Numbered from the stretch's first letter, positions 24,443-34,757 are shown. The stretch: DNA of 64,000 nt from Alistipes senegalensis (GCA_023664045.1 JAMPGH010000001.1:379354-443353), one strand, 5' to 3'. Notes: generated from the sequence alone by a model not told the origin. Numbers and translations are program-made.

Positions 24443-27394
24443 ATGCAAAAAACCAAACTTTTACTCACGATCCTTACCTTCGCGCTCTATTTCGGGTCGG
24501 GGACGGCCCAAGCGCAGGGGGGGGGTAAAATCACGGTCAGCGGCATAGTTACGTCGGCGGAGGACCACGAACCTCTGATCGGCGTGAACGTCATCGCAGG
24601 AGCCACCACGGGCGTTTCGACGCTCGCCGATGGCTCCTATTCTATTGCGGTGGAGGCCGGAACCCGACTTATCTTCCAGTACATCGGCTACCGCAGCGTC
24701 GAATATACGGTGCCGGCCGGCGCGGCGACGCTCCGCCACGACGTAGAGCTGGAGAGCGACGCGCAGAAACTCGAAGACGTGGTGGTGATCGCCTACGGTG
24801 TCCGCAAGAAAGGCACGGTGGCGGGATCCGTGGCGACCGTCAAGGCGGAGAAACTGGAAAACACCCCGACCGCCGCATTCGACCAAGCTCTGCAAGGTCA
24901 GGTGCCGGGTCTCTCGGTGATGTCCGTATCGGGCGAACCGAGCAGATCCACCGTGATGAAGATCCGCGGCGTCAACTCCATCAACTCGGGAACCGAACCC
25001 CTCTACATTCTGGACGGAGCGGCCATATCGAGCGCCGACTTCAATACCGTAAGCCCGGGCGACATCGAGTCGCTGTCGATCCTCAAGGACGCCTCGTCGA
25101 CCTCGATATACGGAGCCCGCGCAGCCAACGGCGTGGTGGTAATCACCACCAAACGCGGCCGCATGGCCGACCGTCCGACGATCAACTTCCGCATGCAACT
25201 GGGATTCTCGCAGATCAACAAACAGAACTGGGAGATCATGGACACCGAAGAACGCATCCGCTATGAAAAAGAGATCGGTCTGACGACGGGCAAGAACTAC
25301 GACCTGCTGAGCAAGACGAACGTCAACTGGCTGGATGCCGTATACAACAACGCGGCGCTGCAACAAGACTACGACCTTTCGGTATCGGGCGCCACGGAGA
25401 AGACCAACTACTACTTCTCGGGCGGCTACCACAATCAGGAAGGTGCGGCCGTAGGCTCGAACTTCAAGCGCTACGCCCTGCGGGCCAACGTGGAACAACG
25501 GGCCGCCCGCTGGCTGAAAGTGGGCACCAACACCTCGCTGAACTATCAGGAGATCGAACAAGCCGACGAAGGGGAGCCGACGCTGGTAACCCCCATTTCG
25601 GCGGCGCAGTTCATGATGCCCTACTGGAACCCCAAGCGCCCCGACGGCTCCATAGCCTCGATCGAAGACGGCAGCTGGAAAGGCGACGGCCAGAACCCGC
25701 TGGAGTGGCTGGCCAACAACCCCCTGACCTACAAGAAATACAAAGTCTTTTCGAGCATCTACGCCGAGGCGACCCCGATCGAAGGGCTGACCCTGCGCTC
25801 GCAATTCAGCGCGGACTACTCCCACACGACGGGATTCGGAGTCTCCTATCCGGAATACACGCCCAACCAGAACGACGGAACGGCCCAACGCAGCACGACC
25901 GACGGTCTGACCCTGCAAGTAACCAACACGATCAACTACCGTTTCAAGGTCGCCGACCGCCACGACTTCAACTTCATGGTGGGACACGAAGGAATCGACT
26001 ACCATTACGAAGCCTTCTCGCTCTTAGGCAAAGGTCAGACGAGCAACCGCCTGACGGACCTGAGCAACGCCACGCGCGTGATGAGCTGGAACGACGTAAC
26101 GGACAACGACTACGGCTACCTTTCGTTCTTCGCCCGCGGCGAATACACCTACGACAACCGCTACTTCGTGGAGCTGGCGGCCCGAACCGACGCCTCGTCG
26201 CGATTCGGCAAAGACAACCGCTGGGGCCGCTTCTGGTCGGTGGGATTCATGTGGAACCTGCGCAACGAACGCTTCATGGAGCAGGCGAGCCGCTGGCTTA
26301 CGAACGCCCAGATTCAAGTCTCGACCGGAACCTCGGGAAACTCCTCGATCCCCAACTACGAACATCTGGCCCTCATAGGCGGCGGATACGACTACATCGG
26401 CAACGCCGGCGTGGCCCCGATGAATCAGGCGACCGACGGTCTGAAGTGGGAGAAGCCCTGGACGACGAACGTGGGTCTGCACTTCGGATTCTGGAACCGG
26501 CTGAACGCGGATCTGGAGTTCTACAACAAGAAGACCACGGACATGCTCATGGAGGTGCCCCAGTCCTACTCGGACAACGGATACGGATTCCGCTGGGACA
26601 ACGTGGGCACGATGGTCAACCGCGGCGTGGAGCTGACCCTCTCGGGTTCGGTGATCGCCACAGACGACTTCCTCTGGATGCTCAACGCCAACGTCTCCTA
26701 CAACAAGAACAAGATCACGGCCCTCTACAACGGAGTGCGAGAGTACGAAATCACCAACACCAACCGCAAGCTGGTGGTGGGTCATGACGTGGGCGAATTC
26801 TACCTGAACCGCTATGCGGGCGTGAACCCGGCCAACGGCGACGCCCTGTGGTACACCAAAGAAGGCGAACTGACGACCGAGCTGCGCGACGAAGACAAGG
26901 TGATGACCGGCAAGAGCATGTACGCTCCGTGGGAAGGCGGTTTCGGCACGTCGCTCGACTGGAAAGGCCTCTCGCTCTCCGTGCAGTTCAGCTGGGTGGC
27001 CGACCGCTGGATGATAAACAACGACCGCTTCTTCAACGAATCCAACGGCCGATTCGCCTCCTACAACCAGTCGCGGCGCCTGCTCGAACGCTGGAAACAA
27101 CCCGGCGACGTTGCGGAGATTCCCCGCCACGGCGTCTACACGGAGTTCGACTCGCGGCTGCTCGAAGACGCCTCGTTCCTGCGTCTGAAGAACGTGATGC
27201 TGAGCTACTCGCTGCCCAAAGAACTGCTCGGCAAGAGCCGCGTATTCCGAGGCGTACGCATATACGCTCAGGCCCAGAACCTCTTCACATTCACCGAGTT
27301 CTCGGGTCTCGACCCGGAGAGCCCGTCGAACATCTACGTGGCCCAGTACCCTGCGGCCCGCCAGTTCACGTTCGGACTCGACCTTACATTCTAA
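24443..27394 (+). CDS. SusC/RagA-family TonB-dependent outer-membrane transporter
   Basis: This 983-residue receptor imports oligomeric nutrients across the outer membrane with its SusD partner. It starts at MQKTKLLLTILTFALYFGSG, a signal peptide ending AQAQ; the open frame upstream is a tandem repeat and is excluded by the promoter at 24388-24418. A carboxypeptidase-regulatory-like domain follows (ITVSGIVTSAEDHEPLIGVN, about 29-110), then a plug (MKIRGVNSINSGTEPLYILD, IYGARAANGVVVITTKRG) and a beta barrel ending in RQFTFGLDLTF. No FecR-interacting N-terminal extension is present, so anti-sigma signalling through it is unlikely. A nine-G run directly follows the signal-peptide codons. Confidence 0.95.
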   Translation: MQKTKLLLTILTFALYFGSGTAQAQGGGKITVSGIVTSAEDHEPLIGVNVIAGATTGVSTLADGSYSIAVEAGTRLIFQYIGYRSVEYTVPAGAATLRHDVELESDAQKLEDVVVIAYGVRKKGTVAGSVATVKAEKLENTPTAAFDQALQGQVPGLSVMSVSGEPSRSTVMKIRGVNSINSGTEPLYILDGAAISSADFNTVSPGDIESLSILKDASSTSIYGARAANGVVVITTKRGRMADRPTINFRMQLGFSQINKQNWEIMDTEERIRYEKEIGLTTGKNYDLLSKTNVNWLDAVYNNAALQQDYDLSVSGATEKTNYYFSGGYHNQEGAAVGSNFKRYALRANVEQRAARWLKVGTNTSLNYQEIEQADEGEPTLVTPISAAQFMMPYWNPKRPDGSIASIEDGSWKGDGQNPLEWLANNPLTYKKYKVFSSIYAEATPIEGLTLRSQFSADYSHTTGFGVSYPEYTPNQNDGTAQRSTTDGLTLQVTNTINYRFKVADRHDFNFMVGHEGIDYHYEAFSLLGKGQTSNRLTDLSNATRVMSWNDVTDNDYGYLSFFARGEYTYDNRYFVELAARTDASSRFGKDNRWGRFWSVGFMWNLRNERFMEQASRWLTNAQIQVSTGTSGNSSIPNYEHLALIGGGYDYIGNAGVAPMNQATDGLKWEKPWTTNVGLHFGFWNRLNADLEFYNKKTTDMLMEVPQSYSDNGYGFRWDNVGTMVNRGVELTLSGSVIATDDFLWMLNANVSYNKNKITALYNGVREYEITNTNRKLVVGHDVGEFYLNRYAGVNPANGDALWYTKEGELTTELRDEDKVMTGKSMYAPWEGGFGTSLDWKGLSLSVQFSWVADRWMINNDRFFNESNGRFASYNQSRRLLERWKQPGDVAEIPRHGVYTEFDSRLLEDASFLRLKNVMLSYSLPKELLGKSRVFRGVRIYAQAQNLFTFTEFSGLDPESPSNIYVAQYPAARQFTFGLDLTF
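24517..24525 (+). repeat. G9 homopolymer inside susC
   Basis: Nine consecutive G cover the end of codon 25 through codon 28 of susC (Q-G-G-G), right after the signal peptide. Loss or gain of one G would shift the frame of nearly the whole receptor. Other G9 runs lie at 15638-15646, 16472-16480 and 56073-56081. Confidence 0.9.
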
Positions 27395-27409
27395 CAGCGG
27401 ACCAAGACG

Positions 27410-28942
27410 ATGAAAAACATGTTACGAAATATCAAAATCTGCTTCACGGCGTTCGCGCTGCTCATCGGGGCGGTCTCCTGTCTGGAGAAATACCCCGGAC
27501 AAGCCATTCCCGAAGATCAGGGAATGCAGACCTACAACGACGCCGAGCAACATGTGGTAGGAATCTACGCCAGCCTGAAGAGCAGCGCGCTTTTCAGCGG
27601 CTACCTGACCCTGCTGCCCGACATCCAGAGCGACCTGGTATATGCGGCCGAGGGCAACACCAACATCTACGGCAACCACTGGCAATGGACCGTGCGCTCG
27701 ACCAACGCCGAGATCGTGGCCGTCTACGGCTCGCTCTACTCGGTGATCGGAAACTGCAACTTCTTTCTGGACTGCATAGACCGGGTGAAGGCCAACGAAA
27801 CCGACGACGAGAAACTGGACGATCTGGATCTCTACACGGGCGAAGTATACGCCATCCGTGCGCTCTGCTACACGGAACTGCTCAAATGCTTCTGCAAAGC
27901 CTACGATCCCGGGACGGCGCGAGACGAACTCGGCGTGGTGCTGCGCACGAAATACTTTGAAAAAGAACCCGCGGTGAGGGCCTCGCTCTACGACTCCTAC
28001 CGATTCGTACTGGAAGATCTGACCCGCGCCGAGGCGCTGCTCTCGGACGAAAGAGCCGACAACGAAGCCAACGCGGTATTCTTCACGCTGGCGACGGCCC
28101 AAGCGCTCCATGCCCGCGTAGCCCTCTACATGCAGGAGTGGCAGGAGGCGATCGACTACTCGACCGAGCTGATCGAAGAGTACGACTTCGCGCTGGCCAG
28201 CGCCAAAAAGCAGGTGGCGGCCAACGGCGTAACCGAATTCGACTACATGTGGTTCTACGACCAGAGCCCCGAGGTGATCTTCCGCATAGGCTTCACCTCG
28301 ACCTCCTACGGCGGCAGTCTGGGTACCGTATTCCTCAACTTCCAGCGCGACTACTACTATTTTTATCCCGACTACGTACCGGCGCAGTGGGTGCTCGACG
28401 CCTACGACGACGGCGACCTGCGCAAGGCGGCCTACTTCGCCGATGCGGACAACGGCATCGTGATCGGCTATGCGAACGGCATGCAATGGCCCCTGCTGGT
28501 GAAGTACTACGGCAACCGGACGCTGATTCAGAACCGCATCTACCATGTATCGATGCCCAAACTTTTCCGCCTGGCCGAACAATACCTGATCCGGGCCGAA
28601 GCCCGCTGCAATCTGGAGACGCCCGATTTTGCGGCGGCGGGCAAGGACCTGACGACCCTGCGCGCCACGCGCTATCAAACGGGCGGCACGATGAACCTGA
28701 CGCAAGAGAACTGGAAACAACAGATCTCCGACGAACGCATGCGCGAACTCTACATGGAGGGATTCCGCCTGCACGACCTCAAGCGCTGGAACATGGGCTT
28801 CGAACGCACGGAACAGAAGTTCGCCCAGCAGGAAGGCAGCACCCTGAAGATCGAAGCCGGCGACCCGCGTTTCGTCTGGCCGATTCCCCAGCACGAAATC
28901 GAAGCGCCGGGCTCGCAGATCCTCCCCAACGAGAGCAAATAA
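27410..28942 (+). CDS. SusD/RagB-family surface lipoprotein
   Basis: This 510-residue lipoprotein (lipobox LIGAVSC, acylated Cys24) is the extracellular lid that captures ligand over the SusC barrel. Family signs are the tetratricopeptide-like helices (YAIRALCYTELLKCF), the segment MPKLFRLAEQYLIRAEARC, and a C-terminal RMRELYMEGFRLHDLKRW followed by FVWPIPQHEIEAPG near the end. It lies 15 bp after susC. The ligand cannot be predicted from sequence; genes that follow suggest a protein or peptide rather than a glycan. Confidence 0.94.
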   Translation: MKNMLRNIKICFTAFALLIGAVSCLEKYPGQAIPEDQGMQTYNDAEQHVVGIYASLKSSALFSGYLTLLPDIQSDLVYAAEGNTNIYGNHWQWTVRSTNAEIVAVYGSLYSVIGNCNFFLDCIDRVKANETDDEKLDDLDLYTGEVYAIRALCYTELLKCFCKAYDPGTARDELGVVLRTKYFEKEPAVRASLYDSYRFVLEDLTRAEALLSDERADNEANAVFFTLATAQALHARVALYMQEWQEAIDYSTELIEEYDFALASAKKQVAANGVTEFDYMWFYDQSPEVIFRIGFTSTSYGGSLGTVFLNFQRDYYYFYPDYVPAQWVLDAYDDGDLRKAAYFADADNGIVIGYANGMQWPLLVKYYGNRTLIQNRIYHVSMPKLFRLAEQYLIRAEARCNLETPDFAAAGKDLTTLRATRYQTGGTMNLTQENWKQQISDERMRELYMEGFRLHDLKRWNMGFERTEQKFAQQEGSTLKIEAGDPRFVWPIPQHEIEAPGSQILPNESK

Positions 28943-28971
28943 CCGAAACGAACACAAGCAACGCATAAACC

Positions 28972-29880
28972 ATGAAACGAATCATAACGGTTTTACTGAC
29001 GACCGGACTGCTTGCGGCCCTCGCCGCATGCGACCGGGAGCGCACGACCTACTCCGACGCCGAGTACGTGATGTTCGCCGACACGATGTCGGTCAACATG
29101 GTGCTGCAGGATCAGGAGTACTTCGCCGTAACGGTAGCCTCGACGACGGCCTGCGACTACGACCGCAACTTCGGAGTCGAGGTGCTCGACGAGCGGAGCA
29201 AGGCCATCGAAGGAGTTCACTACCGCCTGAAATCCAACACGATCACGATCCCTGCGGGCCGGCGGACGGCCGACGTGCTGGTACACGGCTGCTACGATGA
29301 ACTCGAAGCGGGCGACACGCTCGGATTCGCCCTGCGGCTGGTGATGCCCGAACAACTGAAATGGGAACTCTACGGCGACCGCACCCATGTGAAGATGGTG
29401 AAGAGCTGTCCCTTCGCGATCGACGACTACACGGGCTGGTGCATGGTTACCTCGGCCTTCCTCCAGTCGTTCCCCGGAGTGGAGAACACGAGCATCCAAC
29501 GGCTGGTCCGCACGGAGCGGCACCCGACCGAAGAGAATGCGATCGTCATCCGCAACTGGCTCTTCACGGGCTACGACGTAACCCTGCGCTTCGATGCGAG
29601 CGACCCGGCAGAACCCAAAGTCCTGATGGACGAAGATCAGGTGCTCAGCGACGAAGAATCGGTATTCGGCAAGATCAACGGAGACAACAAGATTCTGGCA
29701 ACGACCAGCCCGGCCTACCTCTCCTACTTCAGCTCGTGCGAGAATTTCGTGTCGCTGTGGATCCACGTATACGTGAAAAATCTGGGAACTCCCGTGGGGA
29801 CGGTCGGCAACTACCTGAACATTCTGGAGTGGGTCAGCGACGAAGAAGCGGAAAGACTGCAGAAAGAAGAGGGCATGTAG
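28972..29880 (+). CDS. Lipoprotein resembling DUF4984, with a Calx-beta-like N-terminus
   Basis: A 302-residue predicted surface lipoprotein (lipobox LAALAAC, Cys20). The first half reads like a Calx-beta/DUF4843-type fold: YFAVTVASTTACDYDRNFGV, AIEGVHYRLKSNTITIPAGR. The second half (CPFAIDDYTGWCMVTSAF, YLSYFSSCENFVSLWIHVYV, LNILEWVSDEEAERL) matches my memory of Bacteroidota DUF4984 proteins that follow SusCD pairs. The role is unknown; position suggests an accessory surface component of the transporter. It starts 29 bp after susD and is probably cotranscribed. Confidence 0.72.
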   Translation: MKRIITVLLTTGLLAALAACDRERTTYSDAEYVMFADTMSVNMVLQDQEYFAVTVASTTACDYDRNFGVEVLDERSKAIEGVHYRLKSNTITIPAGRRTADVLVHGCYDELEAGDTLGFALRLVMPEQLKWELYGDRTHVKMVKSCPFAIDDYTGWCMVTSAFLQSFPGVENTSIQRLVRTERHPTEENAIVIRNWLFTGYDVTLRFDASDPAEPKVLMDEDQVLSDEESVFGKINGDNKILATTSPAYLSYFSSCENFVSLWIHVYVKNLGTPVGTVGNYLNILEWVSDEEAERLQKEEGM

Positions 29881-29932
29881 CCCCTCTTCGGAACGGGAAC
29901 AATCGGTTTCTCTTTTAATTATAGTCAGTTTA

Positions 29933-31966
29933 ATGAAAAAAACGATCCTTATGAAAAAGTACTTCCTGCATCTGGCAGTCGCCCTGCTGGCCGGAGCCGG
30001 TCTGACGACCGCGTGCTCCGACGACCCGGAAGAGAATCTTCCCGTCGAACCCGTTTTCCCCGCAGCCAAGACGGCGACCGTGCTGGCCGGAGACACCTAT
30101 AACCTCGAAATCGAGAGCAACGTAGACTGGGAAGTGAGGATTCCCGACGAATCGGCCGAGTGGTTCTGGATAATCGACGGCACGCAGAAGACCTACAGCG
30201 TACACGGCAAAGCCTTTGAGAAGACGACCGTAACGATCGGCGTTTCGGATGTCGAGGAGTTCGACACCGAACACAGCTGCGAGGTGCGGATGACCGCGGC
30301 CGAGCAGACGAAGACCATCGCCACGCTGACCATCGGCACGGCGGAACGCACGCTGGCGCTCTATGCGGGCCGACTCGACGAAGACGGCAACTTCGTATAC
30401 AGCGAAGAAGGCGACCTCCGCTATGTTTATGGCGAGACCCCGGCCGAGACGATCGATCTCACGTGGCCTGCCGGACTTTCGGGCTACATGTATCCGATCA
30501 TGGTGGAAGCCAACTTCGCATGGCGTCTGGCCGAGAAGTCGGAGTGGATCCGGGACATGAACATCGCGGGCAACCCCGGCGAGAAGACCGAAATCCGTCT
30601 GGAAGCCGACCCGACGAAATATCCGCTCGACGGCGACAAGGAAGGCAAGCTGGTGCTGTGCGCCGTGAGCAATCCGGAGAAGACCTACGAGTACACGGTA
30701 ACGATTCCGGCCTGCCGCGACCACTTCGCCGTTTCGGACTTCGTGGCCGAAAGCCGGTTCAACGCTCAAGGTCAATTCTTCAGTGCCGGCAGCAGCTCGG
30801 CCGGAGCATGGGTAGAAGGCGGTGCGCACGGCAACATCGTGAGCGTGGAAGAACCCGTGATCTACAAGTTCGCTGAGGTAACGGAAGGAGACATCAGCTA
30901 TCTGGATGCCGATCAGGCCTCGTGGATCAAGATCGAGAACACGCTTTCGGATGCGGAAAACGTACTGAAAGACCGCCGCTACACGATCACGGTGGAAGAA
31001 AACACGAATGCAGAGGCCCGCAACGGCGTGATTCTGGCCCTGCCGAAATCAGTGGCCGACAAACTGGAAGGTGCGTGGGAACTCGCCGAAATGGACATCA
31101 AGGAGGAGTACCGGCAATATATCGTAACACGCGTGAATCAGGCGGCCAAACCCGACCTCGTATCGGCGGTGAACCCCGAAGGTATGGCCGAAGTAGGCGC
31201 CGCGCTGGAGAGACTGGATCCTGACAATTACGGTTTCATCATGGAAGGCTTCGGCGTAACCGACGGCTTCAACCTGATCTACACCGCAGCATGGTCGAAC
31301 GAAGATTCGACGCTGGCATTCGACCGCGAATACACGTCGTACAAATGTTACGATTACGAATGGAATGAAATGACCGGAACGGATTCGTGGCTGAGCGTAC
31401 GCAAGGTCGCCAACGGCACCGTCATCGACATGGACCCCGACAAGGACAAGTGCGGCAACAGCTCGCAGATGAACGAGGGCGTGGCCCATGCGGGCTTCAT
31501 CGTCTTCGCCGATGCCGAAGGCGATTTCGTAGTGATCCGCTGCGTCTATGACGAAAACGCATCGCTCGGCGGCGACGACGGAGAGATCAAGGTAGCGTTC
31601 TACTATCCGGAATACGCGATGCAGTTCGACGAATCGACGTTGGAACTGCTGACCGAGGGCGAGCTCTTCGAAGAATACAACCCCGGAAACGGCAGTCCCG
31701 TCTATCATCTGACCTACCGCAAACCTTTTGCGAGCATGTCGATGCTGAAAGGTCTGTCGAGCGTAACGATGGGAGCTCCGAATGCAGAGTGGCTCGAATA
31801 CGAACCCAACGGCGACATGATGATCATCACGATGAATGCCGAAGCATTGGAAGGCGATGCGAAAACGATGACGAGCAGCATCGTCTTCTACAACTCGTCG
31901 TGGGAGACGGCCGTAACCCTCGTCTGCACGCTCGATCTGACAAACTACACGGAAGACGACGAATAG
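29933..31966 (+). CDS. Large lipoprotein resembling DUF5003, with an N-terminal BACON-like domain
   Basis: The 677-residue product has a lipobox at LTTAC (Cys28; Cys22 if the second ATG at 29951 is used, which gives a more usual signal peptide). Residues about 45-130 look like a BACON/Ig-type strand sandwich (LAGDTYNLEIESNVDWEVRI). A second such segment starts near TIDLTWPAGLSGYMYPIMV. The remainder is beta-rich and unrecognised (GFIMEGFGVTDGFNLIYTAA). Proteins of this kind follow DUF4984-type genes in Bacteroidota SusCD loci; the function is unknown. A terminator follows at 31988-32020, so expression may drop here. Confidence 0.65.
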   Translation: MKKTILMKKYFLHLAVALLAGAGLTTACSDDPEENLPVEPVFPAAKTATVLAGDTYNLEIESNVDWEVRIPDESAEWFWIIDGTQKTYSVHGKAFEKTTVTIGVSDVEEFDTEHSCEVRMTAAEQTKTIATLTIGTAERTLALYAGRLDEDGNFVYSEEGDLRYVYGETPAETIDLTWPAGLSGYMYPIMVEANFAWRLAEKSEWIRDMNIAGNPGEKTEIRLEADPTKYPLDGDKEGKLVLCAVSNPEKTYEYTVTIPACRDHFAVSDFVAESRFNAQGQFFSAGSSSAGAWVEGGAHGNIVSVEEPVIYKFAEVTEGDISYLDADQASWIKIENTLSDAENVLKDRRYTITVEENTNAEARNGVILALPKSVADKLEGAWELAEMDIKEEYRQYIVTRVNQAAKPDLVSAVNPEGMAEVGAALERLDPDNYGFIMEGFGVTDGFNLIYTAAWSNEDSTLAFDREYTSYKCYDYEWNEMTGTDSWLSVRKVANGTVIDMDPDKDKCGNSSQMNEGVAHAGFIVFADAEGDFVVIRCVYDENASLGGDDGEIKVAFYYPEYAMQFDESTLELLTEGELFEEYNPGNGSPVYHLTYRKPFASMSMLKGLSSVTMGAPNAEWLEYEPNGDMMIITMNAEALEGDAKTMTSSIVFYNSSWETAVTLVCTLDLTNYTEDDE

Positions 31967-31987
31967 ACGATCTTTTCCGGAAACCGA

Positions 31988-32020
31988 ATGCCCCCGTCCT
32001 GCGGGGCGGGGGCATCTTTT
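31988..32020 (+). terminator. Intrinsic terminator inside the SusCD locus
   Basis: ATGCCCCC ... GGGGGCAT (8-bp stem with additional internal G-C pairs), then CTTTTCG. It separates the first four genes from the leucine-rich-repeat part and may lower downstream expression. No clear TAnnTTTG promoter is seen in the 100-bp gap. Confidence 0.75.
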
Positions 32021-32067
32021 CGAACCGAAGCTATAGTTAACAGAGAATACAGTACAAGTTTTTCGAC

Positions 32068-34737
32068 ATGAAACTTTTCAGAAACACCGTAATCGCACTC
32101 CTGATCGGCGCGGCAGCGGTCCTCCCCGGCGGATGCTCCGACGACGAAGGCATCGACAACCGCGATCGGGACTACGGCTACGTACAATTCAAGCTCTACA
32201 AAGATGCTTCCTACGAAGCCTCGCCCGCAGCGCAGTCGCGAGCCGTACAGACGCAGCTCGACTACCTGTCGCAAGCCTCGAAAGTAACGGTCCGGCTGGA
32301 GTACAACGGAACGACCATCGCCCAGACCCTCACCCTCACCGCGACGAACGCCGAAGCGGCCGAATACGGACTGCGCAGCGAGAAACTCCAGCTGCTGACG
32401 GGCGACTACCGAGTAATCACCTTCTCGCTCTACGACGCCAACGACCAGCCCCTCTACAACGGAACGCCCCGCGAAGCGGCGCTCTCGGTAACGGCGGGCG
32501 GCCTGACGTCGCACGACCTGACGGTCAACGTCGTGCCGCGCGGCAAAGTACGCTTCACGCTCGTCAAAGACCTTTCGGACTTCACCCAGAAGCCCGAAAC
32601 GCGTGCCGCGAACCGGATTTACACCTTCGATGAAATCGCCACGATCGACATCACGGTGCAAAACAAAGAGACCAACCAACGCACGACCTTCGACAAACTG
32701 CCGATGAAGTTCGCGGTCCACTTCGACGAAAACAACGCCGAAAACGGAACGCCGGGCTATCAGACCTCGTCGAGCACGTGCGACTCGCTGCTCTGGCTCC
32801 CGGCCGGCCGATACGACATCGTAGCCTACACGACGACCGATGCCGACAAGAACACGCTGGAAATCAACAACCGTCCGAAATCGGCGGAATTTACGGTCGA
32901 AGACAACCGGACGACGGACGCCGAAGCGAAAATCACGCTCTACGAAAGCGACGAATATATCAAGGACTACTATGCGCTCTACCGCATCTGGGAAGCGCTC
33001 GACGGCCCGAACTGGTACTACTCGGGCGAGAACTACCCCGCCGGCGCGAACTGGGACTTCAACAAGGATCCCGATCTCTGGGGCGACCAGCCGGGCGTGC
33101 AGGTACACTCGAACGGCCGTGTGGCCCGTCTGGATCTGAGCAACTTCGGATTCCGGGGCGACATGCCCGAAGAACTGGGGCAGCTGACGGCCTTAGTGGA
33201 ACTTTATCTTGGCACGCACAACGACACCAACCTTTTGGAGTACGACCCCACGGCCGACACGCGGATGAGCTCGGCCGAGCGTTCGCGCAACCGCATGGAG
33301 AATCACAAAAAATACCTCTCGATGATCCACCCTGCGCCGCAAATGTCGGGTCCCTGCGCCCACGCCCTGCGCGAACATGGCATCCACATCCCGGCCACGG
33401 CGCTCTACGACGCGGGATACAGCGAAAGCGAGATTTTCGACGCCAAAGGCGTGCAAACAAGCATACGCCCGATGGACACCCACTACGGCAAACTCTGCAA
33501 CGGCCTCCGCTCGCTGCCCTCGACGATCGGCAACCTGAAGAACCTCGAGCAGATGAACATCGCCAACAGCGAGATCGAGAGCCTGCCCGACGAGATGGCC
33601 GAACTGACGAGCTGCACGGACTTCGAGCTCTACAACTGCCCGAAGATGAAACAGTTCCCGCAGGTGCTCGCCCGCATGCCCAAGCTCATATCGCTGAACA
33701 TCTCCAACAACATCCAGTGGAGCAAGGAAGATCCCGAAGGTCTGAAAAAAGGTCTCGAAGCGCTGGGCAACGGAGCCTCGAAAGACGAACTGCAACTTTT
33801 CTATTGCTGCCAGAACGGCGTGGAAGAGATGCCCGACTCGTTCCGCAACCTCAAGAAACTGGGTTTGCTGGACATGAGCCAGAACAAGATCAGCAAACTG
33901 CCGGCAGGCGGTCTGGGCGAAGTGGCCCCCACGCAACTCTATCTTGACAACAACGAAATCACGGAGTTCCCGACCACCGACGGCCGCTTCTGCATGATCG
34001 AAGACATGGAGACTTTCTCGGCGAGCTACAACAAGCTGGAAGAGTTCCCCAACATCTTCTCGTCGAAGATCAAGTATGTAATCAACAGCGTGAATTTCGC
34101 GGCCAACCGGATCGCCAAGTTCCCGGACGACTTCAACGGCATTCTGGTGAACACGCTGACCCTCTCGGGCAACCGCTTCGACGCCTTCCCCAAGACCCTG
34201 CTGAGCGAAACGAACTCCTATGTTTCCTATCTGATCATGCGCAGCTGCGGCATGAAAGAGTTCCCCGAAGATGCCTTCAACGGCAAATACGCCAGCTCGC
34301 TGGCCTCGATGGACCTCACCTACAATCGCCTGACGGAGCTGCCCGACGACTTCTCGGCCGACAACCTGCCCTACCTTTACGGCGTGGACCTCTCCTACAA
34401 CGCCTTCGACAAGTTCCCCTACAAACCGCTCAACTCCTCCGGACTGACGATCTACGCCGTGCGGGGCCAGCGCAACGACAAGGGCGAACGCTGCCTGAGG
34501 GAGTGGCCGACGGGAATTTATCAGCACACGGGACTGCGAGGCCTTTACCTGGGCTCGAACGACCTGCGCAAAATCGACGACACGATCTCCTACCTGATCT
34601 ATTATCTCGACATCAGCGACAACCCCAACATCACGTTCGACGCCTCGGCGATCTGCAACGCGTGGAAAGCGGGCAGCTACTTCCTCACCTACGACAAGAC
34701 GCAGAAGATCATCAACTGCGACGAAATGCTGAAATAA
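32068..34737 (+). CDS. Leucine-rich-repeat surface lipoprotein with DUF4458-like N-terminus
   Basis: An 889-residue lipoprotein (lipobox LPGGC, Cys23). Residues about 35-300 contain two beta-rich segments with the extended YGYVQFKLYKDASYE and GKVRFTLVKDLSDF motifs, like DUF4458. A linker (LYRIWEALDGPNWYYSGENY) of the type preceding plant-like LRRs follows. From about residue 350 there are many LRRs: LRSLPSTIGNLKNLEQMNIA, LPKLISLN-type strands, VNTLTLSGNRFDAFPKTLL, LPDDFSADNLPYLYGVDLSY. The predicted location is the cell surface. LRRs bind proteins, so a role in protein capture or host contact is plausible but inferred. Confidence 0.83.
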   Translation: MKLFRNTVIALLIGAAAVLPGGCSDDEGIDNRDRDYGYVQFKLYKDASYEASPAAQSRAVQTQLDYLSQASKVTVRLEYNGTTIAQTLTLTATNAEAAEYGLRSEKLQLLTGDYRVITFSLYDANDQPLYNGTPREAALSVTAGGLTSHDLTVNVVPRGKVRFTLVKDLSDFTQKPETRAANRIYTFDEIATIDITVQNKETNQRTTFDKLPMKFAVHFDENNAENGTPGYQTSSSTCDSLLWLPAGRYDIVAYTTTDADKNTLEINNRPKSAEFTVEDNRTTDAEAKITLYESDEYIKDYYALYRIWEALDGPNWYYSGENYPAGANWDFNKDPDLWGDQPGVQVHSNGRVARLDLSNFGFRGDMPEELGQLTALVELYLGTHNDTNLLEYDPTADTRMSSAERSRNRMENHKKYLSMIHPAPQMSGPCAHALREHGIHIPATALYDAGYSESEIFDAKGVQTSIRPMDTHYGKLCNGLRSLPSTIGNLKNLEQMNIANSEIESLPDEMAELTSCTDFELYNCPKMKQFPQVLARMPKLISLNISNNIQWSKEDPEGLKKGLEALGNGASKDELQLFYCCQNGVEEMPDSFRNLKKLGLLDMSQNKISKLPAGGLGEVAPTQLYLDNNEITEFPTTDGRFCMIEDMETFSASYNKLEEFPNIFSSKIKYVINSVNFAANRIAKFPDDFNGILVNTLTLSGNRFDAFPKTLLSETNSYVSYLIMRSCGMKEFPEDAFNGKYASSLASMDLTYNRLTELPDDFSADNLPYLYGVDLSYNAFDKFPYKPLNSSGLTIYAVRGQRNDKGERCLREWPTGIYQHTGLRGLYLGSNDLRKIDDTISYLIYYLDISDNPNITFDASAICNAWKAGSYFLTYDKTQKIINCDEMLK

Positions 34738-34757
34738 ACACGACATAACGACGAATC

